The notes under the pieces: generated by a model
Told to the model about the DNA's origin: nothing
The model's database searches: none
The model's input: the letters and a program-made list of their open reading frames with translations, nothing else
Origin: UBA6522 sp965237785
GTDB taxonomy: Bacteria; Pseudomonadota; Gammaproteobacteria; Steroidobacterales; Rariloculaceae
Direction of reading: 5' to 3'
NCBI GenBank assembly: GCA_965237785.1
Contig: OZ250159.1
Coordinates: forward strand, 2,728,001 to 2,792,000
DNA length: 64,000 bases
In this document: positions 1-8,306 of the stretch, one piece after another
Numbering within the stretch: the stretch's first letter is position 1
How the letters are laid out: the number at the start of each line of letters is the position of its first letter
Translations under genes and position numbers: made by a program

Positions 1-819
1 GCCGGCATCCGGAGAGAACGCGATCCGAAGGCCCGCCATGCCGAGTATCGACGAGCTCGGATCCGCGCCGGGGAACGCCTGGCGCACGGAATCTGTTCCA
101 GGTGTGGCGAGCACCCCCACAAACCGGACCGGCGCCTGTGCGCGCGTTGCGGCGAGCGGCGGCGCAGACGCGAACGCGAACGCTACGCCCAGGCCCGCGA
201 CAAGGGAATGCGTTATGGTGGCAGGGATCCTCGATCCAGGCGTCGACTGGCGCGGCGCCGAAGCCGGGCGATTCAGAGCGAGCGCAGAGAAGCGGGTTTT
301 TGCATCCGCTGCGGAAAATTGCCGCCGGTGGAGGCCGGCTCAAGCTGCGAGCCGTGTCTTGAAAATCGCCGGGTCGCCGACCGGCGGATTTTTGCTTCCC
401 GACGGGCGTCCGGGCGATGCACCCGTTGCGGAACGCCGGCCTTCAAGGGCGCGCCGGTCTGCGGTCCGTGCACGGTGCTCGAGGCCCGTTATCTGGAAAA
501 AAAATATGACGCCAATCGCCGGCGCTATTTTGAACGCCGCGCCCGTTGGATTTGTACTTCCTGCGGCAAAAATCCCTCGTTCGGGGCGTCCCGGTGCGAG
601 CCCTGCGCGAAACGCGCTTACGAACGCTCCGAGCACGTGCGCGGCGTGGCCGTGTATCCGCCGAGCTTCACCGTCATCGAACGCGCCACGGAAATCAACC
701 ACGGTGAATTCGACACCTGGGAGGAGGTCGCCATCGCGCTGGCGTTCGCGCGCCTGTCCCTGGATGACGTGGACGTGATCGTCGATCACCCGCCCATGTA
801 CACCAGCTTCATCGACTGA
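1..819 (+). CDS. Tandem zinc-ribbon protein, 5' end outside window
   Basis: The reading frame is open from base 1, so the gene starts outside the window and at least 272 codons are visible. It holds four CxxC...CxxC ribbons in a row: CSRCG/CARC, CIRCG/CEPC, CTRCG/CGPC and CTSCG/CEPC, about 50-70 residues apart and joined by very Arg-rich linkers. The last 60 residues are acidic, lack cysteine and end at SFID. The repeated ribbons with basic linkers suggest a zinc-dependent nucleic-acid-binding protein. It sits upstream of ssb and a Toprim gene, so a role in DNA processing of a mobile element is plausible. I know no characterised homologue. An internal ATG at 208 would drop the first ribbon and is therefore a less likely start. 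Confidence 0.7.
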   Translation, partial: AGIRRERDPKARHAEYRRARIRAGERLAHGICSRCGEHPHKPDRRLCARCGERRRRRERERYAQARDKGMRYGGRDPRSRRRLARRRSRAIQSERREAGFCIRCGKLPPVEAGSSCEPCLENRRVADRRIFASRRASGRCTRCGTPAFKGAPVCGPCTVLEARYLEKKYDANRRRYFERRARWICTSCGKNPSFGASRCEPCAKRAYERSEHVRGVAVYPPSFTVIERATEINHGEFDTWEEVAIALAFARLSLDDVDVIVDHPPMYTSFID

Positions 820-990
820 CGTCAATCCTGGAACCCGCCGGCCGGACAGCCTGCGGCTGGCATTGCATGCGGCACGCACCGTGGCCGAGCCCTGGGCAGA
901 GCCCGGCGTTGGAGATCGGCTTGGCCGGGGCAAGCGCCCCGGAGCGGAGAGAGGTTCCGGGGGTTTTCCAACCCTTCTGCGGAGACTGTC

Positions 991-1209
991 ATGAATCACC
1001 TTGCCCGTACCGGCGCGGACCCCGTGCCGCTGGACTTCAACACGCCTTCACGCACCGACCGGGTCGCCGACGCATCCAAAGAGAGCACGTCCCTCCTGGA
1101 CGACTCGCACCCGCCGGCATGCGACACCGAATCGCTGCTGGGCGAACTTGGCCTTTCCGATTTGGCCATAAGGGAGGCGTTGAGTTCTTCCTCCGATCCG
1201 ACCGAGTGA
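991..1209 (+). CDS. Small hypothetical protein (72 aa)
   Basis: The 72-codon frame starts at ATG 991 behind a GGAGA ribosome-binding site. The product is polar and rich in Asp, Ser and Thr, with a conserved-looking C-terminal helix (LLGELGLSDLAIREAL). No domain is recognised. It lies between the zinc-ribbon gene and ssb on the same strand, so it may be cotranscribed with them. It could be a small regulator or an antirestriction-type acidic protein, but nothing in the sequence decides this. Confidence 0.5.
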   Translation: MNHLARTGADPVPLDFNTPSRTDRVADASKESTSLLDDSHPPACDTESLLGELGLSDLAIREALSSSSDPTE

Positions 1210-1313
1210 GAGTGGGGCGAAGCCCCTGGAGGGTGAATCGGGGACAGGGTCGAGAGAGTCCGCTCCCGGTTCATCAACCCTTTGTCATTAACCAGTACCT
1301 CAGGAGATCTACC

Positions 1314-1766
1314 ATGTTTGGTTTGAATCGCGCAGAAGTCATCGGGCGTTTGGGCGCCGATGTCACCATCAATCACCTCACAAACGGCGGCCGTGTCGCC
1401 AATATGAGCATCGCGACCGATGAGTCGTATCTCGATCGAAATTCCGGTTCGCGGGTCGAGAAAACCGAGTGGCACCGGGTGGTCACGTTCCAGCCCGGGC
1501 TGATCGACATGCTCGAAAAGCACGCCACGACCGGACGGCTCGTCTACGTCTCCGGCGTTCTGCAGACGCGGCGCTGGCGCAAGGACGGCGAGGAGACCGA
1601 CCGGTTCTCCACCGAGATCCGGCTGGCCCCCGGTGGGCGCGTCCAGTTCCTGGACAAGCCCAACGGCGCCAAGGCGTCCAACGGCTCGGGCGCGCCCGAG
1701 GTTCCGACCGAGGCCGCGCAGGCTCCCGCCGCCACCCAGGATTCGGTCGACGACTTGTCGTTCTGA
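1314..1766 (+). CDS. ssb: Single-stranded DNA-binding protein (mobile-element type)
   Basis: The 150-residue product has the SSB OB-fold signature: N-terminal MFGLNRAEVIGRLGAD, the core TEWHRVVTF, then the strand RLVYVSGVLQTRRW. A disordered Ala/Pro-rich linker follows, and the acidic tip ends in DDLSF, close to the DDIPF tip that binds SSB partner proteins. The start at 1314 has AGGAG about 10 bases upstream. SSB coats ssDNA during replication, repair and conjugative transfer. Its neighbours (zinc-ribbon, Toprim and DUF2493 genes) indicate the copy carried by an integrative element and not the housekeeping gene. A fragment of a different ssb lies at 40854-41000. Confidence 0.93.
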   Translation: MFGLNRAEVIGRLGADVTINHLTNGGRVANMSIATDESYLDRNSGSRVEKTEWHRVVTFQPGLIDMLEKHATTGRLVYVSGVLQTRRWRKDGEETDRFSTEIRLAPGGRVQFLDKPNGAKASNGSGAPEVPTEAAQAPAATQDSVDDLSF

Positions 1767-1795
1767 CGTCCAGCCACGCCCGTGGCGCCCCGAAG

Positions 1796-1831
1796 GCCGG
1801 CCCTCGCCATCACGGCGGGGGTCGGCTTTTT
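1796..1831 (+). terminator. Intrinsic terminator after ssb
   Basis: A 13-bp GC-rich stem (1796-1808 with 1814-1826, loop of about 5 bases, two mismatches or GU pairs) is followed by five T residues (1827-1831). It starts 29 bases after the ssb stop codon and fits a rho-independent terminator for the ssb transcript. Confidence 0.8.
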
Positions 1832-2044
1832 CTCATGCAGCCAACCGCCGCCACATCACCCGCCGGTATCCCGCCTGCACTGCGCGCCCGATCCCAGGGC
1901 CGTTTATCCGCGCCTCTCCCCGTCGGGCGGTCGAGTCCGACCGGGACCGGGGCGATCCCTCCCGCGGAGAGCAAACCCGATGATCCGTTCACCTTCCCCA
2001 TCCCCTCGCGCCGTTTCGGCGCAATGCCCTGCCACGGCGCTCCG

Positions 2045-3052
2045 ATGAACGCCGCCGACACCGCCGCCGCGCTCGCGGCGCGAGCAGAACAAGTCTGCCG
2101 GTTCTACCTGCCCAACGGCCGACGCAATGGCCGGTACTGGTGCGCCGGCGACGTGCACGGCGCCAAGGGCCGCTCGCTCTTCGTGCGGTTGGCGCCGCCC
2201 GGCACACCGGGGAAATGGCAGGACAGCGCCACAGGCCAGCACGGCGACCTGCTGGATCTCATCCGGCACGCCACCGACGCGCACTCGCTGCGCGAGGCGC
2301 TCGCCGAGGCGCGCCGGTTCCTGGCGCAACCCGTTCCGCCGGCCACGTCCCGCCACGATACGTACGACCGCACCGAGGCCGCCCGCAACCTGTGGGACCG
2401 TTGCCGCCCCATCCAGAACACACACGCTGAGGCCTATCTCCAGGCCCGGGCCATTCACCGCTGCCGGTTCCCGGCATTGCGGTTCCACCACGCGTTGCCC
2501 TACCGGACCGATGCCGGCGCCTGGCGCCGCTTCCCCGCGCTTGTCGCCGCCGTCACCGGGGACGACGCGGAGCTCGCGGGCGTGCACCGGACCTGGCTCG
2601 ATCCGAACCGCCCGGCCCAGGCCCGTGTCTCGCGCCCGCGCAAGGCGCTTGGTCGTTTCCACGGACTGGCCGTGCGGTTCGGTGATATGGGCGGCGCATC
2701 CACGCTGCTGGTGGGCGAGGGCATCGAGACCGTGCTCTCGCTGGTCACGGTCTCGCCCGACACGCTCGCCGCGGCGGCACTCTCGGCGGGCAGCCTCGGC
2801 GCGTTCATTCCGCCGACGAACATTTCGCGGCTCATCATCGCGCAGGACCGCGACAAGCACGGCGAGCGCGCGGCCCGTCACCTGCAACTGCGGTGTACCA
2901 GGCTCGGCATCGCGACCGCGGTTCTGCTTCCCGCGGGCAATGACTTCAATGACGATTTGAGAGCCTTCGGATCCGAACCGCTCGCACGGCGCCTGGCCTT
3001 GCTCGCGACGGAACCGCCTTCAGAAAGTGGGAGCGGCTTCGCCGGGGTCTGA
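2045..3052 (+). CDS. Toprim domain protein (plasmid/phage primase-helicase-like)
   Basis: A 335-residue product. The N-terminal part (residues about 1-100) matches the DUF7146-type region that precedes Toprim in mobile-element primases (PNGRRNGRYWCAGDVHG, DLLDLIRHATDAHSLREAL). The Toprim core follows at about residues 215-300: TLLVGEGIETVLSL with the catalytic Glu, then RLIIAQDRDKHGE with the D-x-D pair and NDFNDDLR. Such proteins are thought to act in primer synthesis or DNA processing of plasmids and integrative elements. The frame is open further upstream. ATG 2045 and ATG 2024 are both possible starts, neither with a strong ribosome-binding site; 2045 fits the domain start. It lies downstream of the ssb terminator, so it probably has its own promoter. 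Confidence 0.8.
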   Translation: MNAADTAAALAARAEQVCRFYLPNGRRNGRYWCAGDVHGAKGRSLFVRLAPPGTPGKWQDSATGQHGDLLDLIRHATDAHSLREALAEARRFLAQPVPPATSRHDTYDRTEAARNLWDRCRPIQNTHAEAYLQARAIHRCRFPALRFHHALPYRTDAGAWRRFPALVAAVTGDDAELAGVHRTWLDPNRPAQARVSRPRKALGRFHGLAVRFGDMGGASTLLVGEGIETVLSLVTVSPDTLAAAALSAGSLGAFIPPTNISRLIIAQDRDKHGERAARHLQLRCTRLGIATAVLLPAGNDFNDDLRAFGSEPLARRLALLATEPPSESGSGFAGV

Positions 3053-3246
3053 AGAATGGGTCGCAGGGTTTGAAGTTTTTTTATTCCTCCGTGATGGCCC
3101 AGTCTGCCACACGTGCTCGCGCGTCAACCCTGCGGGTTCTCCACTGCGTTCCGATCCGCTACGCGGATGACCGCACTGCGCGCGCGTGTCTTTTTAAATC
3201 ATCACGACGGAATTCTCCGGCGCGATACATATATAAGGAATCTTCG

Positions 3247-4170
3247 ATGCTTACACTTGAACACAATCAGTCCGTCTCTCCGACCGCTGTCATTTGCGAA
3301 AACCTGGAACGCTTCGGAGGAGCGCCGAACAGGGACGAGCCCGATCCAAGAGCCATCTGGGACCGCACCGAAGCCCTCATCGGCGTTGAGAGCATCCTGG
3401 ACACCTTCATCGAGTTGATCGCACCGGACGGTGTGCAGCTTGCCGATGAACGCGAGTCGCTGCTGTGGGGCTTCGTCAACACACTACACATGCAGACCGT
3501 GAGACTGGACCGGGCCGTGGATCGGCTCACCCCGAAACTGAAAGAACTGCAGGCCGCACAGGACGGCACCGAGATCAACGCCTGGGAACTGGAACGGGTG
3601 ATCGAGCGGGCGCAGCATCTCGGCGACCGACGCGACGCCTTCGAGCAGTTGAGGGACTCCGCCGCCGAACGCTACCGCTTCGACACCGGGCAGACCTGGC
3701 GTCCGAGACACGGATCGCACACCAGCCGTACCTCGAAGCTGACCTCCGCGGCGATCGATGCCCGGGACTTCCTCCGCGCCAGAGAGAGCGACAAGACTCA
3801 AGCGCATCTGCCACAGGGAACGCTGGTCGCCGTCGCAGGCTCCAAGCCCGTCGAGGACGCCAACGCGATCTGCTCGGCACTGGACAGCGTGCGCGGTAAG
3901 TATCCGGACATGGTGCTGGTGCACGGCGGCGGGCCGGGTGCCGAGAAGATCGCGGCGCGTTGGGCCGAATCGAAAGGCGTGCACCAGGTGGTGTGCAAGC
4001 CGGACTGGAACGCGCACGGACGGGCCGCACCGTTCCGGCGCAACGACCAACTGCTGAGTCTGCTGCCGAAAGGAGTCATCGGGTTCCCCGGTTCCGGGAT
4101 TTCCGAGAACCTTCTCGACAAAGCTCAACAATTGGGTATTCCGGTTCACAGAATTAATGTCGCCGCCTGA
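3247..4170 (+). CDS. DUF2493 (SLOG-fold) protein
   Basis: A 307-residue product. The C-terminal 125 residues carry the DUF2493/YspA-like SLOG fold: TLVAVAGSKPVEDANAI, then VLVHGGGPGAEKIAARWAE and GVIGFPGSGISENLLDKA. The N-terminal 180 residues are helical and charged, with no recognised domain. SLOG proteins bind nucleotide-derived ligands; DUF2493 genes are frequent in plasmids and ICEs beside ssb and Toprim genes, as here, but their role is unknown. The start at 3247 has AAGGA a few bases upstream (TATAAGGAATCTTCG). A strong terminator follows directly. Confidence 0.8.
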   Translation: MLTLEHNQSVSPTAVICENLERFGGAPNRDEPDPRAIWDRTEALIGVESILDTFIELIAPDGVQLADERESLLWGFVNTLHMQTVRLDRAVDRLTPKLKELQAAQDGTEINAWELERVIERAQHLGDRRDAFEQLRDSAAERYRFDTGQTWRPRHGSHTSRTSKLTSAAIDARDFLRARESDKTQAHLPQGTLVAVAGSKPVEDANAICSALDSVRGKYPDMVLVHGGGPGAEKIAARWAESKGVHQVVCKPDWNAHGRAAPFRRNDQLLSLLPKGVIGFPGSGISENLLDKAQQLGIPVHRINVAA

Positions 4171-4187
4171 CTCGACGCGTCAACCTC

Positions 4188-4232
4188 GCGGGCCGCGTCG
4201 CCACACCGGCGATGCGGTCCGCGTTTTTTTTT
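4188..4232 (+). terminator. Intrinsic terminator after the DUF2493 gene
   Basis: A 15-bp stem (4188-4202 with 4208-4222, about 13 of 15 paired, the rest GU-type) with a short ACACC loop is followed by G and a run of nine T residues. It lies 17 bases after the DUF2493 stop codon and closes the 1-4170 module. Confidence 0.85.
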
Positions 4233-5154
4233 GCTCCCTCGCTCCGCCGTTACACCGCGCGCCTTCTTCAGCGCGCCGCCTGCGGCGTCGCTCTGAGCGG
4301 CGGCTGCGCCGCCGTTCACCTCCGCGACCAGCTCGACCCTCCGTTCCTTCCGTTCCTTCTGTTCCTTCTGTTCAGGCAAGTCGAAAATATCCAGCAGGTT
4401 CCAGCGTTGCTGTTGACCGTCACTTGGGTGTCGCGGATTCCTGTTTGAATTCTGGAGGCGTCGCTTCGCGACCGGGCTCCCCTGCCAAGCCCGCTCCGCG
4501 GTCTTGTCCCTTCGGGCGGGCATCCCTCGCCCCTCCGTTCGCTACGCTCACTTCGCGCTCCGCTTGACCCGGCGGCTCGCTCCGCTCACCGCCGCCCGCC
4601 AGTCCGTCGCCGTCGTGCAATGCGCCGGTATCCCGGTTCACCCGTGTCCGCCTGTGCCTCGCTTGCCCTCGCCGGCTGCGCCGGCCTTGGGCTGCGCCTC
4701 GGCTCGCCGGCGTCCGCATTCGCGAACGCCACCTTCGTTACTGGCGCGCCGTGTCTGGTCCACTCATTCGCCGCGGCGGCTTCCCTTCGGTTCCACCTCG
4801 GGAACCCTTACCCCTTCGTTCTGTACCCTGGATTGGGCCCTTTCTACGCCCTTCGGCGGCTCGGCTCTCACACCGGACGCACCTCCGATGCCCGATCCTC
4901 CAAGTCCTACTTTGACCTACCGTTGACTGCGCTCCTGGCGTCATAGACCGACAGGCGCATGGCGAATTGCCGTCGGATACCGACAGGAGTACCCCGGATG
5001 GAGCGAATGTCGATCGAAACTCGGCCTATCCTGTTGAAATAGCGCGTGTTTTTTTTGCGCGATTCTCTGGAGAACCACCCTGATTCTCTGGAGCGTCCGC
5101 GCGGATTCTCTGGAGAACCGCCGATGCGGGCGGGGGATGCCCCAAAGAACCGCC
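4233..5154. other. Gene-poor GC-rich stretch with short repeats
   Basis: No convincing gene is seen. At 4330-4375 there is a short tandem array of a 9-base GTTCCTTCY unit. From 4480 to 4720 the DNA is a dense series of CGCTCCGCTCACC-like and GGCGG/CCGCC inverted motifs. All open frames here are low-complexity and lack ribosome-binding sites. It may be decayed mobile-element DNA or a structured non-coding region. Confidence 0.5.
5061..5119 (+). repeat. Three direct repeats of GATTCTCTGGAG
   Basis: The motif GATTCTCTGGAG occurs at 5061, 5082 and 5104, with periods of 21 and 22 bases. Copies 1 and 3 continue as AACC. About two helical turns separate the copies, as expected of a protein-binding iteron, though they could also be transposon-end debris next to the IS66 remnant. 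Confidence 0.6.
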
Positions 5155-5340
5155 GAATCCATCTTCGCGTTTCGCTCATCGGTGCGATACGGTCCCGAGC
5201 TGCCGAACCCGAGGCGTTGTCGGCAACGAGTGCGCTCTTGCGATTGAGGACAACTGGGCGGATAAGATTCTCCACGCTGTTGGTATCCCGCTCGACACGC
5301 CCGTCGTCGAGGAACGCCCTCAGCAAGCCGTCGTTATAGG
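5155..5340 (-). pseudogene. IS66-family transposase remnant (C-terminal part)
   Basis: Read on the minus strand, the DNA encodes LRAFLDDGRVERDTNSVEN followed by LIRPVVLNRKSALVAD. This is the IS66 TnpC motif (Y/F-L-D-DGR-x-E-x-D-N-x-x-EN-x-IRP-x-x-x-x-RKN) around the catalytic Glu. Upstream it runs into a stop, and downstream similarity fades after RIAPMSETRRW. Only about 60 codons of a roughly 500-codon gene remain, so it is a dead fragment. It differs from the second IS66 remnant at 11836-12144, so two IS66-type insertions occurred. Confidence 0.8.
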
Positions 5341-5560
5341 GAGCTGGCGACTACTCGTAGGCGATCACCGAGTTGAGAATCTGAACAAAAAGTGATCGGC
5401 CGGGTTCCATTTCCGGCTCGTTTTAGGGTTCGTATAGCCGCGGGCGATGCCAACGCCGCCCGAAGTCTTCATGACAAAATGCCTGTGGCCCTTGCCGTTT
5501 CAGTCTTGAAGCGAGGGGCGAAGCAGATAAAATGCGGCTCGCCACCGCGGACGGGACGAT

Positions 5561-7249
5561 GTGATGAGCCAAGTGGGAGTACGGATGGGGCCGGATAGTT
5601 CGATGAAGGCGAGCGAGTTCAAGCTTGAAGGTTGGGTCGAGCAGTTGGCGCGAGCCCTGCAAGCCCTGCATCGAATTCAAGACCACTACACGGACGAACT
5701 GGACCGGCACGGCGCACAATGGTCCCGCGGCCAAGTTGGGTTGGCCCCGGGGAGTGAGTTCCGCGATCTTTCCGGCGAATTGCAGGGCTTTTACTGGCGA
5801 GCATGTCACGGAAAGTCGCGCTTCCAGAAGGAACGTTACGGACCAATTCGGGCCGCGCTGGCCGAGGTGAAGCGCATTTTGGCCGCACACCCCGCATGGT
5901 CGACGCTGGTGAACTCATCCAGCGACGGCGAGATTTGGCTCCGACTTCCCAATTCCGGTGGCATCTGGAGCCCGTCGGACATGATCGGCGGGCTGATGGC
6001 GCGCAGCGAGGAAACGGGTGAAAGCGGTTTCAGAGTCGCCTGTTCCGAGCTGAGTCAGTTGCTCGAACCGCTCGGCGGTGCCAATCGGGAATCCGCTGCC
6101 GGCGAGCTGTTGATTGGATACCACGTCGTGCTGTTACAGGGGCTCAGCGTCGGTGAAGACATCCGGATCGGGGATGGCTTGATGATTGTGCCGTTCGAGC
6201 TGCTGGGTGTGTACTTCGATGCGCGCATGCTCGAGAAACTGGCCCCGGGCGTTTCCACACTCTATGGCAGAAAGTCGGTCGCAGCCATTGTGAAACCGTT
6301 TAGATGGGAACCCGAATTTTGCGACAAGGGTGACGATTCGCGGTCCAAATGGGGCCGGAGTGGTTCGTTCTTCGAGGATGCCGAGGCATTTGTCGAGTTG
6401 TTGGCGCTGTTTCATGCGGCGCCGATAGTCCGCCTTGCAACGGTTCCCCGCCGCCTGCATCGAACGGCGTGCCTCCTTCTCGGGGAGGAGGCTGCTCATC
6501 GCAGCTATAGTGCGGGTTATTCGTCGTGGTCGCGGGGCCGGCTCGGGCGACCTGTCGAAGCGCGGCGGGAGGCGATCGACGACGCGGCAAGGGCGTTCGC
6601 GGATCGATCCGGCGAGCGATACCGGGCCTGTGCGCCGGTCATTGCAAGGCTCGCCGAAGCGCTCGCGCGGCGGGGGCCGTTCCAGACCGATGACCGGATA
6701 CTGGACGTGGCGATCGCGCTGGAGCAGATGTACGAACTCGATCAGGGTGAAATCAGTTTCAAGCTGAAGATGAGGGCGGCCTGTTTTCTGAAAAAAGCCA
6801 AGCAAACTCGTTTGCGCGTGTTCAGGGATGTGGAGGCACTGTACAAAGCACGGTCGGCGATCGTTCACAACCGTGGCAAGAAGAAACAGTCCTCAAAGCA
6901 AGAGCGCAAGGCCGCATTCGAGAGCGGTTTTGACGTGGCGCGCCAGTCGGTCGTCAAGCTACTGACGGACGGGCCGCCACCAAACTGGAACGAAATGGTG
7001 CTCGATGGAGTCAATAACGACGCACCGAAAGCTCAGGGCGGCGCCGGGACGACCGAACAGGGCTACAGAAACAGGAACGGGCAAACCGTCATCAGGCGGA
7101 CGGATAGTCCAGGAAACGATCACAATCAGGTCGTTTACGAGCTCGAATGCGACGCATGCGGCTGCCTGTATGGTGCAAATGGCTCGGGTATCTGGCAAAG
7201 AAAGTGCCCGAAATGCGGTGGCGGGCGACCGGGTTTGAGCTATTCGTAG
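5561..7249 (+). CDS. Apea-HEPN-like protein with C-terminal zinc ribbon
   Basis: A 562-residue product. Residues about 1-280 have no recognised domain. The region about 370-460 looks like an Apea-type HEPN domain: ALEQMYELDQGEISFKLKMR, then YKARSAIVHNRG with the R-x4-H motif (Arg about 431, His about 436) typical of HEPN ribonucleases. The last 35 residues form a zinc ribbon (CDAC...CPKC). HEPN proteins are frequent toxins or abortive-infection effectors, and this gene lies in accessory DNA, so a defence role is plausible but inferred. GTG 5561 and ATG 5564 are adjacent; ATG 5585 has GGGAG just upstream and could be the true start. No separate antitoxin gene is visible beside it. Confidence 0.65.
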   Translation: MMSQVGVRMGPDSSMKASEFKLEGWVEQLARALQALHRIQDHYTDELDRHGAQWSRGQVGLAPGSEFRDLSGELQGFYWRACHGKSRFQKERYGPIRAALAEVKRILAAHPAWSTLVNSSSDGEIWLRLPNSGGIWSPSDMIGGLMARSEETGESGFRVACSELSQLLEPLGGANRESAAGELLIGYHVVLLQGLSVGEDIRIGDGLMIVPFELLGVYFDARMLEKLAPGVSTLYGRKSVAAIVKPFRWEPEFCDKGDDSRSKWGRSGSFFEDAEAFVELLALFHAAPIVRLATVPRRLHRTACLLLGEEAAHRSYSAGYSSWSRGRLGRPVEARREAIDDAARAFADRSGERYRACAPVIARLAEALARRGPFQTDDRILDVAIALEQMYELDQGEISFKLKMRAACFLKKAKQTRLRVFRDVEALYKARSAIVHNRGKKKQSSKQERKAAFESGFDVARQSVVKLLTDGPPPNWNEMVLDGVNNDAPKAQGGAGTTEQGYRNRNGQTVIRRTDSPGNDHNQVVYELECDACGCLYGANGSGIWQRKCPKCGGGRPGLSYS

Positions 7250-7395
7250 CCCGATCGACCACCTGTAACCGGCCCCCGCGGCTGATCTGGGGTAGCGAAT
7301 CAGCGGTTTCGGTCCCGATTCGCCACCCATGAAACCCAGGGATACAGATTCATTCCATTTTCGATCGCCGCGCGCCTTTGGTATCCGGTGCATGA

Positions 7396-7869
7396 TCAAA
7401 CCAGTTCAAAATACCCTGCGGCCAATAATTCCTGATATAGCAGCACTTCATCCGCTTCGGAGACGAAAACCATCTTTTCCGAGAAATTAATCGGGAACGG
7501 TTTTGCTCCGGCAATGAGAGTCGCGAGTACACATCCGCTTCTGTCACCAGCAGTCTGAAAATGCAGTAATTCCATCACTCTGAAATTGTCGTTTTCTTCG
7601 GCGCGGTGTCGTTCGCCGTGCCGATTCGGTGGCGGTGGTGGCATCAGCAGCAGCCCCAGGAGGCTGATCGATGACCCAGCGAGGACGACGCTAGTGTTTG
7701 AAATGTGGGCGGTTGTTTCGCCTGGACCCGCGCAATGTGCACCATCAGCCACACTGCTCGGAACGAGGGTGCCGAAACGCCAACAAGGCGGCCAGTCAGA
7801 CGCGCTTGCTGAAAGACAGCAAAACAGACTCGTGATCGCGGCCACCAAGACACCTTCGCGAAAACCCAC
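7396..7869 (-). CDS. Possible secreted hypothetical protein
   Basis: A 157-residue frame beginning with GTG. The N-terminus looks like a signal peptide: hydrophobic VLVAAITSLFCCLSASASA-like stretch, then DWPPC. A second hydrophobic segment (SVVLAGSSISLLGLLLM) is followed by a PPPPP run. No domain is recognised and no ribosome-binding site is clear, so the gene is tentative; it could be a chance frame. It is on the same strand as the gene at 8307-9212. Confidence 0.33.
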   Translation of the reverse strand: MGFREGVLVAAITSLFCCLSASASDWPPCWRFGTLVPSSVADGAHCAGPGETTAHISNTSVVLAGSSISLLGLLLMPPPPPNRHGERHRAEENDNFRVMELLHFQTAGDRSGCVLATLIAGAKPFPINFSEKMVFVSEADEVLLYQELLAAGYFELV

Positions 7870-8306
7870 AATTTCAAAATGCCGAATTCAGTGCAATTTC
7901 ACGATGTTGCTAGCAGCTTCAACTCTATCACGTGTTCCGCCTCTTTCCACGACACTAAGCACGGAAGCAAGGCGCTGCTCCGGGTGCGAAAAATGCGTTT
8001 CGTCAAGAACAACCACACTCGGGACACGTGGCCAATTGGCCACGTTGTTTCACTACCATCAAAAAATTCAGGCTTCTCGTAGCGGTCGGATTGCAGTGAG
8101 CCAATGACTACGCTACTTATCGCAATCGATGGCGCCCTCACCGACGGCCAGGCCAGAAAGCGCTGTGCCGATCAACAAGACGACATCGCCAGGGTTCTGA
8201 CAGTAGGATCGTCGCGAATCCAGTGCTCGGCGTCCTAAACCTTGTCGATTGTATTGCAGTGTGATTAGCGAGCGGACACGGTTTTTTTGCGCCCTTCAAC
8301 CCAGAA
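7870..8306. other. Intergenic region with a 20-bp palindrome
   Basis: No gene with start, ribosome-binding site and coherent protein is seen in these 437 bases. The one clear structure is the palindrome at 8026-8045, listed separately. Confidence 0.5.
8026..8045. promoter_or_regulatory. Perfect 20-bp palindrome, candidate operator
   Basis: ACGTGGCCAATTGGCCACGT reads the same on both strands without mismatch. Perfect palindromes of this size are typical of dimeric repressor sites. There is no gene immediately downstream on either strand that it obviously controls. It may be an operator of a lost gene. Confidence 0.35.
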
